Source: Paralvinella palmiformis (taxonomy: Eukaryota; Annelida; Polychaeta; Terebellida; Alvinellidae). From it: a stretch of 64,000 nt of DNA. The position numbers and the translations under genes were made by a program. Position 1 is the first letter of the stretch, and every line of letters starts with the position of its first letter. Location of the stretch: positions 203,501 to 267,500 of the forward strand of contig JAODUP010000275.1 in the NCBI GenBank assembly GCA_025642065.1, written 5' to 3'. This document shows positions 54,501 through 60,429 of the stretch, piece by piece. Below the pieces are notes generated by a model. The model was not told the DNA's origin and did not search any database. It saw nothing but the letters and a program-made list of their open reading frames with translations.

Positions 54501-55905
54501 CCAGAAGAACAAGTATTACTGGCTTACCTTGATCAATTGACATCATAATATCATTTTTCACTCGAACCAAGGCTGTTTCAGTGCTGTGACCACTTTTATA
54601 GGCAGACTGTAGTGATTCATTAAGGTTATTATTGATTAAATATTTGTTTAGATGGAAAGCAACTGCCTTTTCTATAACTTTAGATAAAAATGTAAGATTT
54701 GAAACAGGTCTGTAATTGTTTAGAATATTACAGTCCAGAGTGTGGTTTTTTATTAATGGTTCTACGATTAGTCTTGTGGCTGCATTTATAAACAGCAAAC
54801 TGAATATCTCCATGTATCAATTCGTTCTGCAACTTATAAAAACGGATGGGGGAATCCAGAATATGATGTATGGCGCAGGTATTTCCAGAACAATTTGGGA
54901 CTTTAAATTATCTGGTCAACCTGAAGTACTGTTGGAATTTCTCCCCATCAAATTGTAGTTCCTTGACCAGATTATAGTATGCTCCTTGATAAAACCTGTT
55001 TCTGTCATGCACCCACTAGCTGTGTTTTCTTTGCTTATTATGTTTTTTAATTACATAAATCTATATGCAGTAGCAAGTTATATTGCTCCATTTCCAACAG
55101 AGAAAGCTGCAACTTGGACTGATTAGCCATGCTCCTGGCATGAAAATCCCTGAATAAGCATTCTAAGGATGTAGCAACAGGATATTGTTTTAATTTTATA
55201 CTTCTTTTTTGGTACTTATAGTTATAATGTGCAAATATGTTTTGGTGAGTAACTGACACATATTGACTGTCCATTCTGTATTTATATTGTATTGCCATGT
55301 TCTTGGCGTGAAAACCCTTGACAAAAAAGACTGAAAACATTTATATGAAATCATATAAATCACATGCTGCACAATACTTTGTATTGAGAAGCAACAGATC
55401 GAACCAGACCCCATGACTGACATCACTCCTTGTTACCCAGAGGAAATACTGAGATACTAGTTTATCAAATAACTTTGAAATTCAATTAGTTCTTGCCTTC
55501 AGAATCAGAGTAGCTTTGATAGTCGACAATTGCAATTCATCCATTGTTTTCAAAGGTAGATGATCACAGACAACTGGTGTATAAAACTTTGGTTTTACTT
55601 GCAAGAATGTTATGCATATCCACTGGTCTATCACTCTTTGTTAATTTAGAACAAATTAAAAATATATAATATACACATCTATACTCTAGTTAAAAGGGAG
55701 GCAAGTAAAAAAATGATCAAACCGAATCCATATAGGATTAAATACTATATAGCGATACTGGTGGCAAGAAACGCCATAAATGCTATGATTATCATTCTAA
55801 TTAATAATTAGATCTATTATCTAGACCAGAGTAGAGTTCCAGTCTGGATCTAGACTTTTATAAATTAATCATGCCAACGTGGACTGCTTACCTGAAATCT
55901 GACAT
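37857..55905 (-). CDS. MYB: R1R2R3 MYB transcription factor, complete (18 coding exons, 776 aa)
   Basis: Exons, 5' to 3' on the minus strand: 55892-55905, 52653-52800, 47096-47248, 44432-44535, 43260-43388, 42757-43030, 42545-42626, 42219-42411, 41846-41994, 41472-41599, 40330-40482, 39635-39768, 39221-39329, 38934-39076, 38568-38664, 38343-38477, 38127-38189, 37857-37979. All junctions are GT-AG and in phase; the total is 2,331 nt. Three MYB repeats (about residues 48-97, 99-148, 149-199) carry the expected spaced tryptophans and bind the YAACNG-type site. The C-terminal half has the animal-MYB blocks TPPILRKSKRKRK, LPFSPSQFLNSP, TPTPFKNALAELEK and a final WEKIACGKT...MTKQARHWL, all as in vertebrate MYB/MYBL1/MYBL2. 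The length fits the family (about 640-750 aa in human). Invertebrates usually have one such gene, which acts in cell-cycle transcription with the MuvB complex; that role is inferred from family, not seen here. Confidence 0.95.
38127..38189 (-). CDS. MYB: MYB coding exon 17
   Basis: 21 codons: LESGAVQRIHFDLQDDKSKL plus I. Supported by strong borders (TTGGTAG acceptor, GTAAGT donor) and exact phase; no known motif. Confidence 0.8.
38343..38477 (-). CDS. MYB: MYB coding exon 16
   Basis: 45 codons in phase 0: SKSLIGDQSIVFSPPSIIKE and on to LPNTPQCEAIK. SPPSIIKET and the NTP site fit the phosphorylated C-terminal region of the family. The donor is GTAGGA. Confidence 0.88.
38568..38664 (-). CDS. 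MYB: MYB coding exon 15
   Basis: 32 codons after a split Ser: PRPRKARKSLDKKWSTPGDL and QLGDTLILPETP. RKARKSLDKKW matches the PxRKSL basic block of vertebrate MYB paralogues. The donor is GTAAGT. Confidence 0.9.
38934..39076 (-). CDS. MYB: MYB coding exon 14
   Basis: 47 codons plus two bases: SETPGQLVEDLTKVIEEDGG and on to SRHQSLK. The EDLxxVIxED pattern occurs at this place in vertebrate MYB proteins. Phase required acceptor AATTTCAG for the next exon rather than the AG nine bases upstream. Confidence 0.88.
39221..39329 (-). CDS. MYB: MYB coding exon 13 (C-MYB C-terminal domain)
   Basis: Residues 555-590: TPRFRRSLMDSAPRTPTPFK then NALAELEKRNGALKPL. TPTPFKNALA is the most conserved block of the animal MYB C terminus. 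Confidence 0.95.
39635..39768 (-). CDS. MYB: MYB coding exon 12
   Basis: Residues 510-553: FLNSPTIPYGHGGLTSTPVC and on to TPISNRSRSGTPGVKSEN. It continues the conserved PFSPSQFLNSP block across the intron and has several TP sites. The AA left over joins G of exon 13. Confidence 0.92.
40330..40482 (-). CDS. MYB: MYB coding exon 11 (SUMO-type motif, SPIKGLPFSPSQ)
   Basis: 51 codons. It contains EIKQELHTPK, identical in core to the IKQE SUMO acceptor of vertebrate c-MYB, then ALIKNESGTP (a second match), and ends IKGLPFSPSQ, a hallmark of the animal MYB C-terminal region. TP and SP sites suggest CDK phosphorylation (inference). Confidence 0.93.
40975..41296 (-). repeat. tRNA-derived SINE-like element (family B)
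   Basis: Minus strand starts TGAGCCGTGATAGCACGGTT AGTTAGAGCG (A-box-like) with GGTTGTGGGTTTGAGGC (B-box-like), a 200-bp body, and ends CTTAGAGCAACTTCTAGCTG AATAGGGTGC TATATAAATTATT, a LINE-like tail. In MYB intron 10. Confidence 0.7.
41472..41599 (-). CDS. MYB: MYB coding exon 10 (basic conserved block)
   Basis: Residues 417-458. It ends in SKLSTPPILRKSKRKRK, the Pro-Ile-Leu-Arg plus basic cluster found in vertebrate MYB paralogues and a likely nuclear localisation signal. Confidence 0.92.
41682..41725. repeat. (TA)n array with ACGT-rich flank
   Basis: TA repeats preceded by CATACGTACGTATG palindromes (41650-41668); begins about 80 bp from MYB exon 10. Confidence 0.9.
41846..41994 (-). CDS. 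MYB: MYB coding exon 9 (acidic segment)
   Basis: Residues 367-415: DMVPDIGVDNLFSDDGEHDN and on to SPYKVKCQQKRDNR. The acidic hydrophobic mix (VDNLFSDDGE) resembles a transactivation segment, which is an inference from composition. Confidence 0.88.
42219..42411 (-). CDS. MYB: MYB coding exon 8
   Basis: Residues 303-365, rich in Ser, Gln, Asn and Pro (SQGHSQGYSSDAWSTNSNHG; STPQPPQQ). It contains AEVKPESVE, which fits the SUMO acceptor consensus (hydrophobic-K-x-E). The donor is placed at GTAAGA so that the split GT plus T gives Val366 and keeps frame. Confidence 0.88.
42469..42536. repeat. (GT)n array filling MYB intron 7
   Basis: About 33 GT units (CA on the MYB strand) start 8 bp after the intron 7 donor and occupy half of this 133-bp intron. 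Confidence 0.97.
42545..42626 (-). CDS. MYB: MYB coding exon 7
   Basis: 27 codons plus one base: PGSHLIQRTGPGSVIVHSSR then DMANQIS. Low-complexity linker with no recognised motif. The exon is supported by phase with both neighbours and by GT-AG borders. Its donor is followed within about 8 bases by a long CA array. Confidence 0.8.
42757..43030 (-). CDS. MYB: MYB coding exon 6 (end of R3 and linker)
   Basis: Residues 184-274. It opens with the R3 recognition helix TDNAIKNHWNSTMRRK, followed by a Glu-rich stretch (EQEEEDEEKRK) and an Asn/Gln-rich linker ending in FDNITPQT. The donor is GTAATG. The first 50 bases of this exon, plus its acceptor and flanking intron, are duplicated at 43716-43849. 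Confidence 0.94.
43260..43388 (-). CDS. MYB: MYB coding exon 5 (end of R2, R3)
   Basis: Residues 141-182 with split Arg codons at both ends. It encodes WHNHLNPEIKKCAWTEEEDR and on to GNKWAEIAKYLPG, covering the end of R2 and two of the R3 tryptophans. Confidence 0.96.
43553..44231 (+). mobile_element. AAAGGAACAGTTCACC-type MITE carrying a MYB exon 6 fragment
   Basis: Ends TTAAAGGAACAGTTCACCTT and, inversely, AGGAAAATAAAGTTCACCCT. Shares terminal 150-200 bp with the element at 50655-51251. It carries at 43716-43849 a near-identical copy of 42981-43115. Confidence 0.75.
43716..43849 (-). pseudogene. Duplicated fragment of MYB exon 6 and upstream intron
   Basis: Matches 42981-43115 with three substitutions and a one-base deletion over 135 bp. 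It includes the first 50 bases of exon 6, the acceptor AG and about 85 bp of intron. The deletion (TT to T in GAATTCCAG) shifts the frame of the copied coding part. It lies in MYB intron 4, between exons 4 and 5. Confidence 0.92.
44432..44535 (-). CDS. MYB: MYB coding exon 4 (R2)
   Basis: Residues 106-139 plus two bases of Arg140. It encodes EDDKVLQLVQQYGPKRWTII followed by SKHLKGRTGKQCRE, including the R2 recognition helix GRTGKQCRERW that contacts the core of the MYB site. Confidence 0.96.
45160..45620 (-). mobile_element. L2-like LINE 3' fragment
   Basis: Minus strand reads KELHWLLVIKWIQFKTLMIT YKALNGLAP, TLRSSGKLILAVPKYKL and NAFSVAAPTLWNKLPGHIRN SRSLNVFKNMLK, the C-terminal end of an L2/CR1-type ORF2, then a 3' tail. 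Related to but distinct from the 53371 family. In MYB intron 3. Confidence 0.85.
45621..47095. other. MYB intron 3, unrecognised
   Basis: AT-rich, with a GACTATCACTG-like remnant near 46890-46975 related to the local repeat at 48180-48260. No exon. Confidence 0.4.
47096..47248 (-). CDS. MYB: MYB coding exon 3 (R1 and start of R2)
   Basis: Residues 55-105, phase 0 at both ends (51 codons). It encodes DEKLKNVVDAVGVHNWAVIA and on to QCQHRWQKVLNPELIKGPWT, which contains the second and third Trp of R1 and the first Trp of R2. The HRWQKVLNPE recognition helix is conserved in animal MYB. Confidence 0.95.
47718..48520. repeat. Local repeat, copy 1 (MYB intron 2)
   Basis: Shares long stretches with 50067-50655, including GATGACCCAAATTGTCAAAT, TCATACCCATATCCGACTAT and CATCTCCAGTGGCACCATAA. 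Contains a 61-codon open frame (47913-48098) also present in copy 3 with several amino-acid changes. Confidence 0.88.
48690..49437. mobile_element. Inverted-repeat (foldback-like) element
   Basis: Arm 48696-48806 is the inverse of 49325-49437 over about 108 bp with roughly 85-90% identity (AGTTAGTTTTTGGCATGATT, ATAACAGATCCGGAACA). The centre (about 520 bp) contains AT-rich tandem TTGGTAAATTACACTTTATT units at 49040-49160. It separates local repeat copies 1 and 2. Confidence 0.75.
49516..49985. repeat. Local repeat, copy 2 (partial)
   Basis: Starts in the AAAAAGCAGGAAATTTAGAG segment; almost identical to copy 3 from there through the CATCTCCAGTGGCACCATAA block, and to copy 1 beyond it. Confidence 0.88.
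50067..50654. repeat. Local repeat, copy 3
   Basis: Same order of blocks as copy 1 from TAGCCTACATC to AACAGCAAACTTTAAA; it abuts a MITE at 50655. Confidence 0.88.
50655..51251 (+). mobile_element. AAAGGRAYAGTCCACC-type MITE
   Basis: Left end TTTAAAGAGATAGATAGTCC ACC; right end inversely TTATAGGGATAGTCCACCCT CAG. Shares its ends with 43553-44231. No ORF of note. Confidence 0.75.
51252..52205. other. MYB intron 2, unrecognised
   Basis: AT-rich DNA without recognised repeats or exons. Confidence 0.4.
52206..52348 (-). repeat. tRNA-derived SINE (family A), 5'-truncated, with 13-bp target duplication
   Basis: Body and tail of family A on the minus strand, with part of the head. Direct repeat AATACCTTTAGAT at 52193-52205 and 52349-52361. 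Confidence 0.9.
52653..52800 (-). CDS. MYB: MYB coding exon 2 (acidic N terminus, start of R1)
   Basis: Residues about 5-54. A Ser/Asp/Glu-rich stretch (HYDSDESDSDDDFQAEGSD) precedes the start of R1, NKGRWTKDE. The acceptor is TTTCAG. The donor is GTTTGA, weaker than the others but exactly at the R1 boundary. Confidence 0.9.
53228..53370 (-). repeat. 3' UTR and (AAT)n tail of the L2-like element
   Basis: Contains the conserved tail GCCATTCAAAGGCGCTGTAC and ends in (TTA)n on the minus strand. The same tail occurs at 20870-20935 and 34733-34832. Confidence 0.85.
53371..54813 (-). mobile_element. L2-like LINE reverse transcriptase ORF, 480 codons uninterrupted
   Basis: RT domain in order: NYRPVSNLTFLSKVIEKAV (motif 1), QSAYKSGHSTETALVRV (motif 2), LLDLSAAFDTVDHN (motif A with catalytic Asp), SGVPQGSVLGP (motif B), YHLYADDTQLYIS (YADD, motif C), and LHWLPVRQRIHFKILLITYK with FSVAAPNLWNKLPANIRNSS at the C terminus. 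This order is that of L2/CR1-group ORF2. It lacks the N-terminal endonuclease, so it is 5'-truncated, probably soon upstream of 54813. Its intact frame suggests a fairly recent insertion. It lies in MYB intron 1, same strand as MYB. Confidence 0.92.
54814..55891. other. MYB intron 1, 5' part
   Basis: No exon recognised. Contains GCCATG..TGGCATGAAAA repeated at 55125-55160 and 55295-55330, suggesting a degenerate duplicated segment. Confidence 0.4.
55892..55905 (-). CDS. MYB: MYB coding exon 1 (MSDF)
   Basis: ATG TCA GAT TTC AG followed by donor GTAAGC. The 14 bases leave AG, which joins T of exon 2 to give Ser. The context AAGATGT is acceptable for a start. A tiny initiating exon followed by a 3.1-kb intron explains why no long reading frame is visible here. 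Confidence 0.8.
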
Positions 55906-56843
55906 CTTCACACACACTTTAAAAAAAAGAGTCTATGTGACTTAGACTCTTTTTTAAAACCAGATTAGAAGTTCAGCTATCAAAATCCCTTCTTTTTTTA
56001 AATGTGCTGCTTCATTTTCCACATTTTACTTTTTGTCGACTAGAGCCAAAAGTTGGACCACGTTCAACCAAGACCAAGTGACTATTGAGCGCCATACGCG
56101 AAGGCGCCAGTTTACAGGAAGCCGCGCAGAACGCAGAAAACAACATAATTTATAAATAATCAACAAAGAGCATGAAATATATCAGAATATTCAATATAGA
56201 GGGTCAACGGTTTGAATATTAACAGTATAGCGTTGGGTGTCTTTTTATTCGAAATATGGGTTCCATTACACTGTTTACACGGCGACCAGTTAACTTCTGG
56301 TTATTCCACCATTCAACTTATTTTGACATTTGAAAAAAATAATTTTTCCACTTACCCACAAATGCCGAGTTGAGACATCTGATATTTGGTTAGTTTATGG
56401 ACAACTAGCCAAAAAAGAAGTCTGCCAACGCTGGCCGTCCGGTTTCATTGGAAAGGCGGTCAATTACATGCCAAAATATTGGTATATTTGTCAACAACGC
56501 TGATAAACTATTTCAACATGTCAGATTGCGCGCCCAAGCTAATGAGATGCCCGGAAGTGAACCGTGATTGGCTATCAATGGACTGCTGGTCGTGACATCA
56601 TAGGGCGGGAATATACGCCCTTTGTGAATATAAATAAATGGTACAAGAAAATGTTAATAGAATAATACTAATATCAGAAGCATAATATTTATAATAAAAT
56701 CATTGTCTTGAAAAAATTAATGAGACACGTTATTTCTTCGGTTGAAATTCACTGTAGTATGATAGTATCAAATGCGTCAAAATAATTTGCTTTTTTGGCT
56801 TACCCAAGCTTGCCAAATATGTACAAGTTTCCTGAATTTCGCC
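55906..56843. promoter_or_regulatory. MYB upstream region with E2F-like and CCAAT sites
   Basis: GC- and CpG-richer than the surroundings (56095-56140 and 56440-56625). On the MYB strand, TTCCCGCCC at 56603-56611 fits the E2F consensus TTSSCGC, and CCAAT sits at 56567-56571. Another GC-rich GGCGCC is near 56102-56107. E2F control of MYB-family genes is established in vertebrates; here only the motifs are visible. Confidence 0.4.
55917..55960 (-). promoter_or_regulatory. Inverted repeat in the MYB 5' UTR region
   Basis: Arms TTTAAAAAAAAGAGTCTA and TAGACTCTTTTTTAAA flank a loop of about 7 bases and lie 12 bases upstream of the MYB start codon. If transcribed they would form a hairpin of about 16 bp just before the start. 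No known element is recognised. Confidence 0.45.
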
Positions 56844-56919
56844 ATGGAAGGAGACCTAATTCTGTCCACAGAAATACATAAAATTAAGCATGTTGTAAAA
56901 CTACTTCCATCGATGGCCA
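56844..56919 (+). CDS. Possible first coding exon of an unidentified divergent gene
   Basis: An ATG in the context CGCCATGG opens 25 codons, MEGDLILSTEIHKIKHVVKL then LPSMA, ending at an excellent donor (CCA|GTAAGT) with one base left over. It lies about 0.9 kb from the MYB start in the opposite direction, in non-repetitive DNA downstream of a CpG-rich interval. I do not recognise the peptide, and no second exon was found to the right, where repeats begin at 58052. It may be chance. Confidence 0.35.
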
Positions 56920-57209
56920 GTAAGTTGATGCAAACATTGCTCAAAACATTAGTGACAAGTACATACAATTGTTTAAAATTACCCCATGCATGATGACACA
57001 AATAGCCACGAACGTTGTTAAATATAATAAACAAGAACTGAAGAAGATTATACACGAAAATAGTCATTAACATTGGTAAAATAATTGGTTTATTACAAGA
57101 ATTACATTTTCCTCATCCACATACCAGATGTGCAGTATTGTAGAATTATATGGTTATGAATTATCGTATTTATCTAGAGTAGCTAATTTAGTTCATTATT
57201 AACTGTTTG

Positions 57210-57243
<34 letters not shown>

Positions 57244-57403
57244 TCAAGTGTTAGAATGTACCAAACAAAATATCTCCATAGACCGTATAGACGCTTTATT
57301 GAACCATTGTCAGGTTATGGACATTTTAAAATTATGACATTTAAAAGTTTTTTACATTTTTAAAGCAATGAATGTATTTCACCAAAGAACATAAAATGTT
57401 AAA

Positions 57404-57445
<42 letters not shown>

Positions 57446-58051
57446 CTAGAATAATTACTATGTTTAAACATAGGTACCACAACTGGTGCTAATTTACGGG
57501 AAATGTGGTTGGAGTCTGCATGGTGTTAGTCAATTTTAATCAACAAGTGAAAAAGTCGTGGGAAATTTATTTCATCATAATGATCAGGAATTGGACAAGA
57601 TTGCTGTTATTAAATAACTGACTGATTAAATTGGCATAAACCAGAATAATTTAGATAAAGAGCAAATCAAGGATATGTGATCCGAGTACACCCCCCAATC
57701 TGTCAGCATTGTAAATTAATTAATTGGCGGGAAAACCCAATGAATTCAGCTATAATTATTAAATTTACACATGCCTAGTAAGCTAGCTATTTCTTGGCGG
57801 TATTTGACAAATAAATTTCACTTGAGTTAGGCATTTTAAACGAGTAACAGCTAGACTAGAAAACAAGAGGAAACATTAATATTATATAATAGGAAAAAAT
57901 TGTAATCCAGTATAGAGTCTACGTCAAATAACATAGGCAGATCAGAGAAGGCGACAGGGTAAGGCAAAAGAGTTTAATTACTAACATAATAAAGGCACAA
58001 ATGGTTACAAATTCAAAACTAGTATTAATGGTACCCTCATTGCAGCCAATA
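56920..58051. other. Region right of the candidate exon, TA arrays
   Basis: TA arrays at 57214-57242 and 57407-57443 flank a 164-bp AT-rich segment. Nothing else recognised. Confidence 0.5.
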
Positions 58052-58447
58052 CCCAGCATGCACCAGACGTTGGATCAACATTGGATCAACGTTGTCCTTT
58101 GACGTTGGATCAATGTTATGAAAATGGTTGGATTTGAAAATTGGATCAACGTTAGGATTTCAACATTAGGATTTCAACATTGGATCAACTTTCGGATTTC
58201 AATGTTGGATCAACGTTAGGAAATTTTAATTTTTTTTGGATTTTAAACGGGGGTTAAAGGAAAAAAAATTTCAAATTATTTTTGGTTTTTATTCAATTGA
58301 CAATAAGCAAAATACTTATACAATATCTTTCTCATTTATACACACATTCACACAATAATATATATACAACAAATAGAATTGATATTGTTACTATACAAGT
58401 ATCATGGTTGGTTGGAATATAAGGGACTGGTGCAGTAAGGTTTCATT

Positions 58448-58449
<2 letters not shown>

Positions 58450-58502
<53 letters not shown>

Positions 58503-58527
58503 AAATATATATATATATATATATATC
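58450..58527. repeat. (TA)n arrays
   Basis: Two TA blocks separated by ACACACAAAA, inside the CCCAGCA element. Confidence 0.95.
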
Positions 58528-59454
58528 TATATCAATTACATCTGCCACAAAGTATTTTGGATGAAATTTCATTATGGTTAAATCAGCTGCATAATATGAC
58601 CCACCCATGATAATTAAAAACAGCTGCAATAAGACTTGTTCAAAATATAAAATGAATTGAATATTCATCTAGAACATGACAACATACAAGTATACCAATT
58701 CTATTTTGTACAATACATCATACAGTAGTGTAATTCACAATCAAGTTATATGCCACACAATAGCACTCTGCCAAAAGTTTGAATAGTTTCATGGATAGCC
58801 AATCAAATTCGTATAATCTGTTCAGTACATTTTACATTATTTTGGTGAAATTATTATTAACCTAGCCAAATTTATAAAAGACATATTCCTCAAAATAACA
58901 AAAGTGCATAATAATGTTCATAGCTGCAAACGTATGAATAACATCTATAATAACCGACTCCAGTCCAAAATAAATATATTAGCTACCACACTTATCCTGT
59001 AACTGTACTTGTCTAGTGTATGCAAAAGAGTGCAAGCAGCTTTTGGAACACGGTGCCAATGTCGTCCAAGGATTCCAATCGCTTCTTGAAAAGCAGTTCT
59101 TTTACATGCATTTCTTATTGCCAGTCTGCAAAGTCCTTTCCAATGTAAAGCTCTTCACCATCATCATCTGGAAAATTATCAGATCCATAACTAGATATCA
59201 CATTGTCAGAGTTGTCTGATTCCTGATCATTTGTATCACCACTGCTGTTATTAGAATCCTGTGCATTGCTGTCATCTCTACCATCCACATGAAAAGATGA
59301 AGCAGTTTTTCATGTAAACTAGGAGCAACACTAGCACCTACTAGTACATTGGCTTCATCCTTATCACTGCTATTAGCTTCAGCAAGAGTCAGTACTTTAG
59401 CTTGATGCTTTCTCCATCTTTTCAAGTAGGCCATGCAGTAATATTCTGTTTTGG

Positions 59455-59690
59455 AAAACCCTTAGGAAAATACATGGGTTTAAACCCAATAAAATTTTGG
59501 AACAAAATTTAATTTAAAAAAAATTTTTCCTGGGATAAAGTAATTGGTTGGGGCCAAAAGGGTTTTTTGGGGAAAAAGGCCCAATTTAACCATTTTTTTT
59601 TGCCTTTTAAAATTTTTTTTAAAAAAAACAAAAGGAAAAGGCCCTTTACTAAAATAAATTTTTTTCCCCCTTTACTGGAAGTCAAATGGT
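59455..59690. other. Homopolymer-stretched anomalous sequence
   Basis: Runs of A, T, G and C of 3-10 alternate through the stretch (for example TTTAAAATTTTTTTTAAAAA), as also at 58210-58285. Probably low-quality consensus. Confidence 0.5.
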
Positions 59691-59981
59691 CGCTCCCTAA
59701 GGCCTAACATTAACATGTCAAATTCAGTACCTAGGTCGTGACCTAGCAACGCGTAGACACGCATGCTGAGTGATTGAAATCCGACAACTTGATCGATCAA
59801 TATTCAACAAAAGAAATGATATTTCAAGAAACTTTACGCAGCATTATGTTTCGTGACAATTAATTTTACTAAATACACAAGTTTGGTACAACTTATATAC
59901 ATACTTACCAGAAAAAAGATGCGTCGAGTATCCTAGAATTTCTATAGTTTCGAAAAAATAGCCGCCCTACGTTCAAATAAC

Positions 59982-59986
59982 TGACC

Positions 59987-60026
<40 letters not shown>

Positions 60027-60045
60027 TCATATAATGATATATAGG
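59982..60045. repeat. Palindromic TGACCTATAT-(TA)n-ATATAGGTCA
   Basis: A TA array with GACCTATAT / ATATAGGTC arms, able to form a cruciform; a second ATATAGGTCA follows at 60039-60048. Confidence 0.8.
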
Positions 60046-60429
60046 TCAGTGATTCAAATGAGCTGAGGGTGGCGTGACGTCAGAATCCGGGGATTGTGGG
60101 ATAGATATAGCCAGACCGCTTGGTAGCTGTAGCCAGAGTTGTGGCTTGGTTTTGAACAAATGTATATCAATTAGGTGCGAAGTTCCACCAGATAGCCCCA
60201 TAACAGATATACACACAATAACGGCTTCTCAAATGATAATCTTAATATAGTAAATTATATATGATGGAAAATACAACATTGATCCAACATCGCAATACCG
60301 ATCTAAATCCAACACGATAATCCAGCCCAGCTACATTGGCTATGCATTGGGTTTGCGTTGTGCGACGTCGCGATCTAAAATCGACCAATTCCCAACATTG
60401 ATCCAACATCGGGTGCCTGCTGGGTACCG

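Larger units (their letters stand above)
58052..60424 (-). mobile_element. DNA transposon remnant with CCCAGCA ends and GTTGGATCAA repeats
   Basis: Ends CCCAGCATGCACCAGACGTT and, inversely, CCCAGCAGGCACCCGATGTT, about 28 of 33 matching; each end has several GTTGGATCAAYRTT repeats. TA flanks both ends (58050-58051, 60425-60426). On the minus strand, 59434-59000 reads MAYLKRWRKHQAKVLTLAEA, an acidic Ser/Asp/Asn stretch, then after a frameshift DFADW and AIRNACKRTAFQEAIGILGR and VPKAACTLLHT, the N-terminal type of many uncharacterised invertebrate transposon proteins. No catalytic domain remains. Confidence 0.7.

Noticed and set aside
56777..57073. Minus-strand 98-codon hydrophobic frame
   Set aside because: No family match or splice support; it overlaps the better-supported plus-strand candidate exon.
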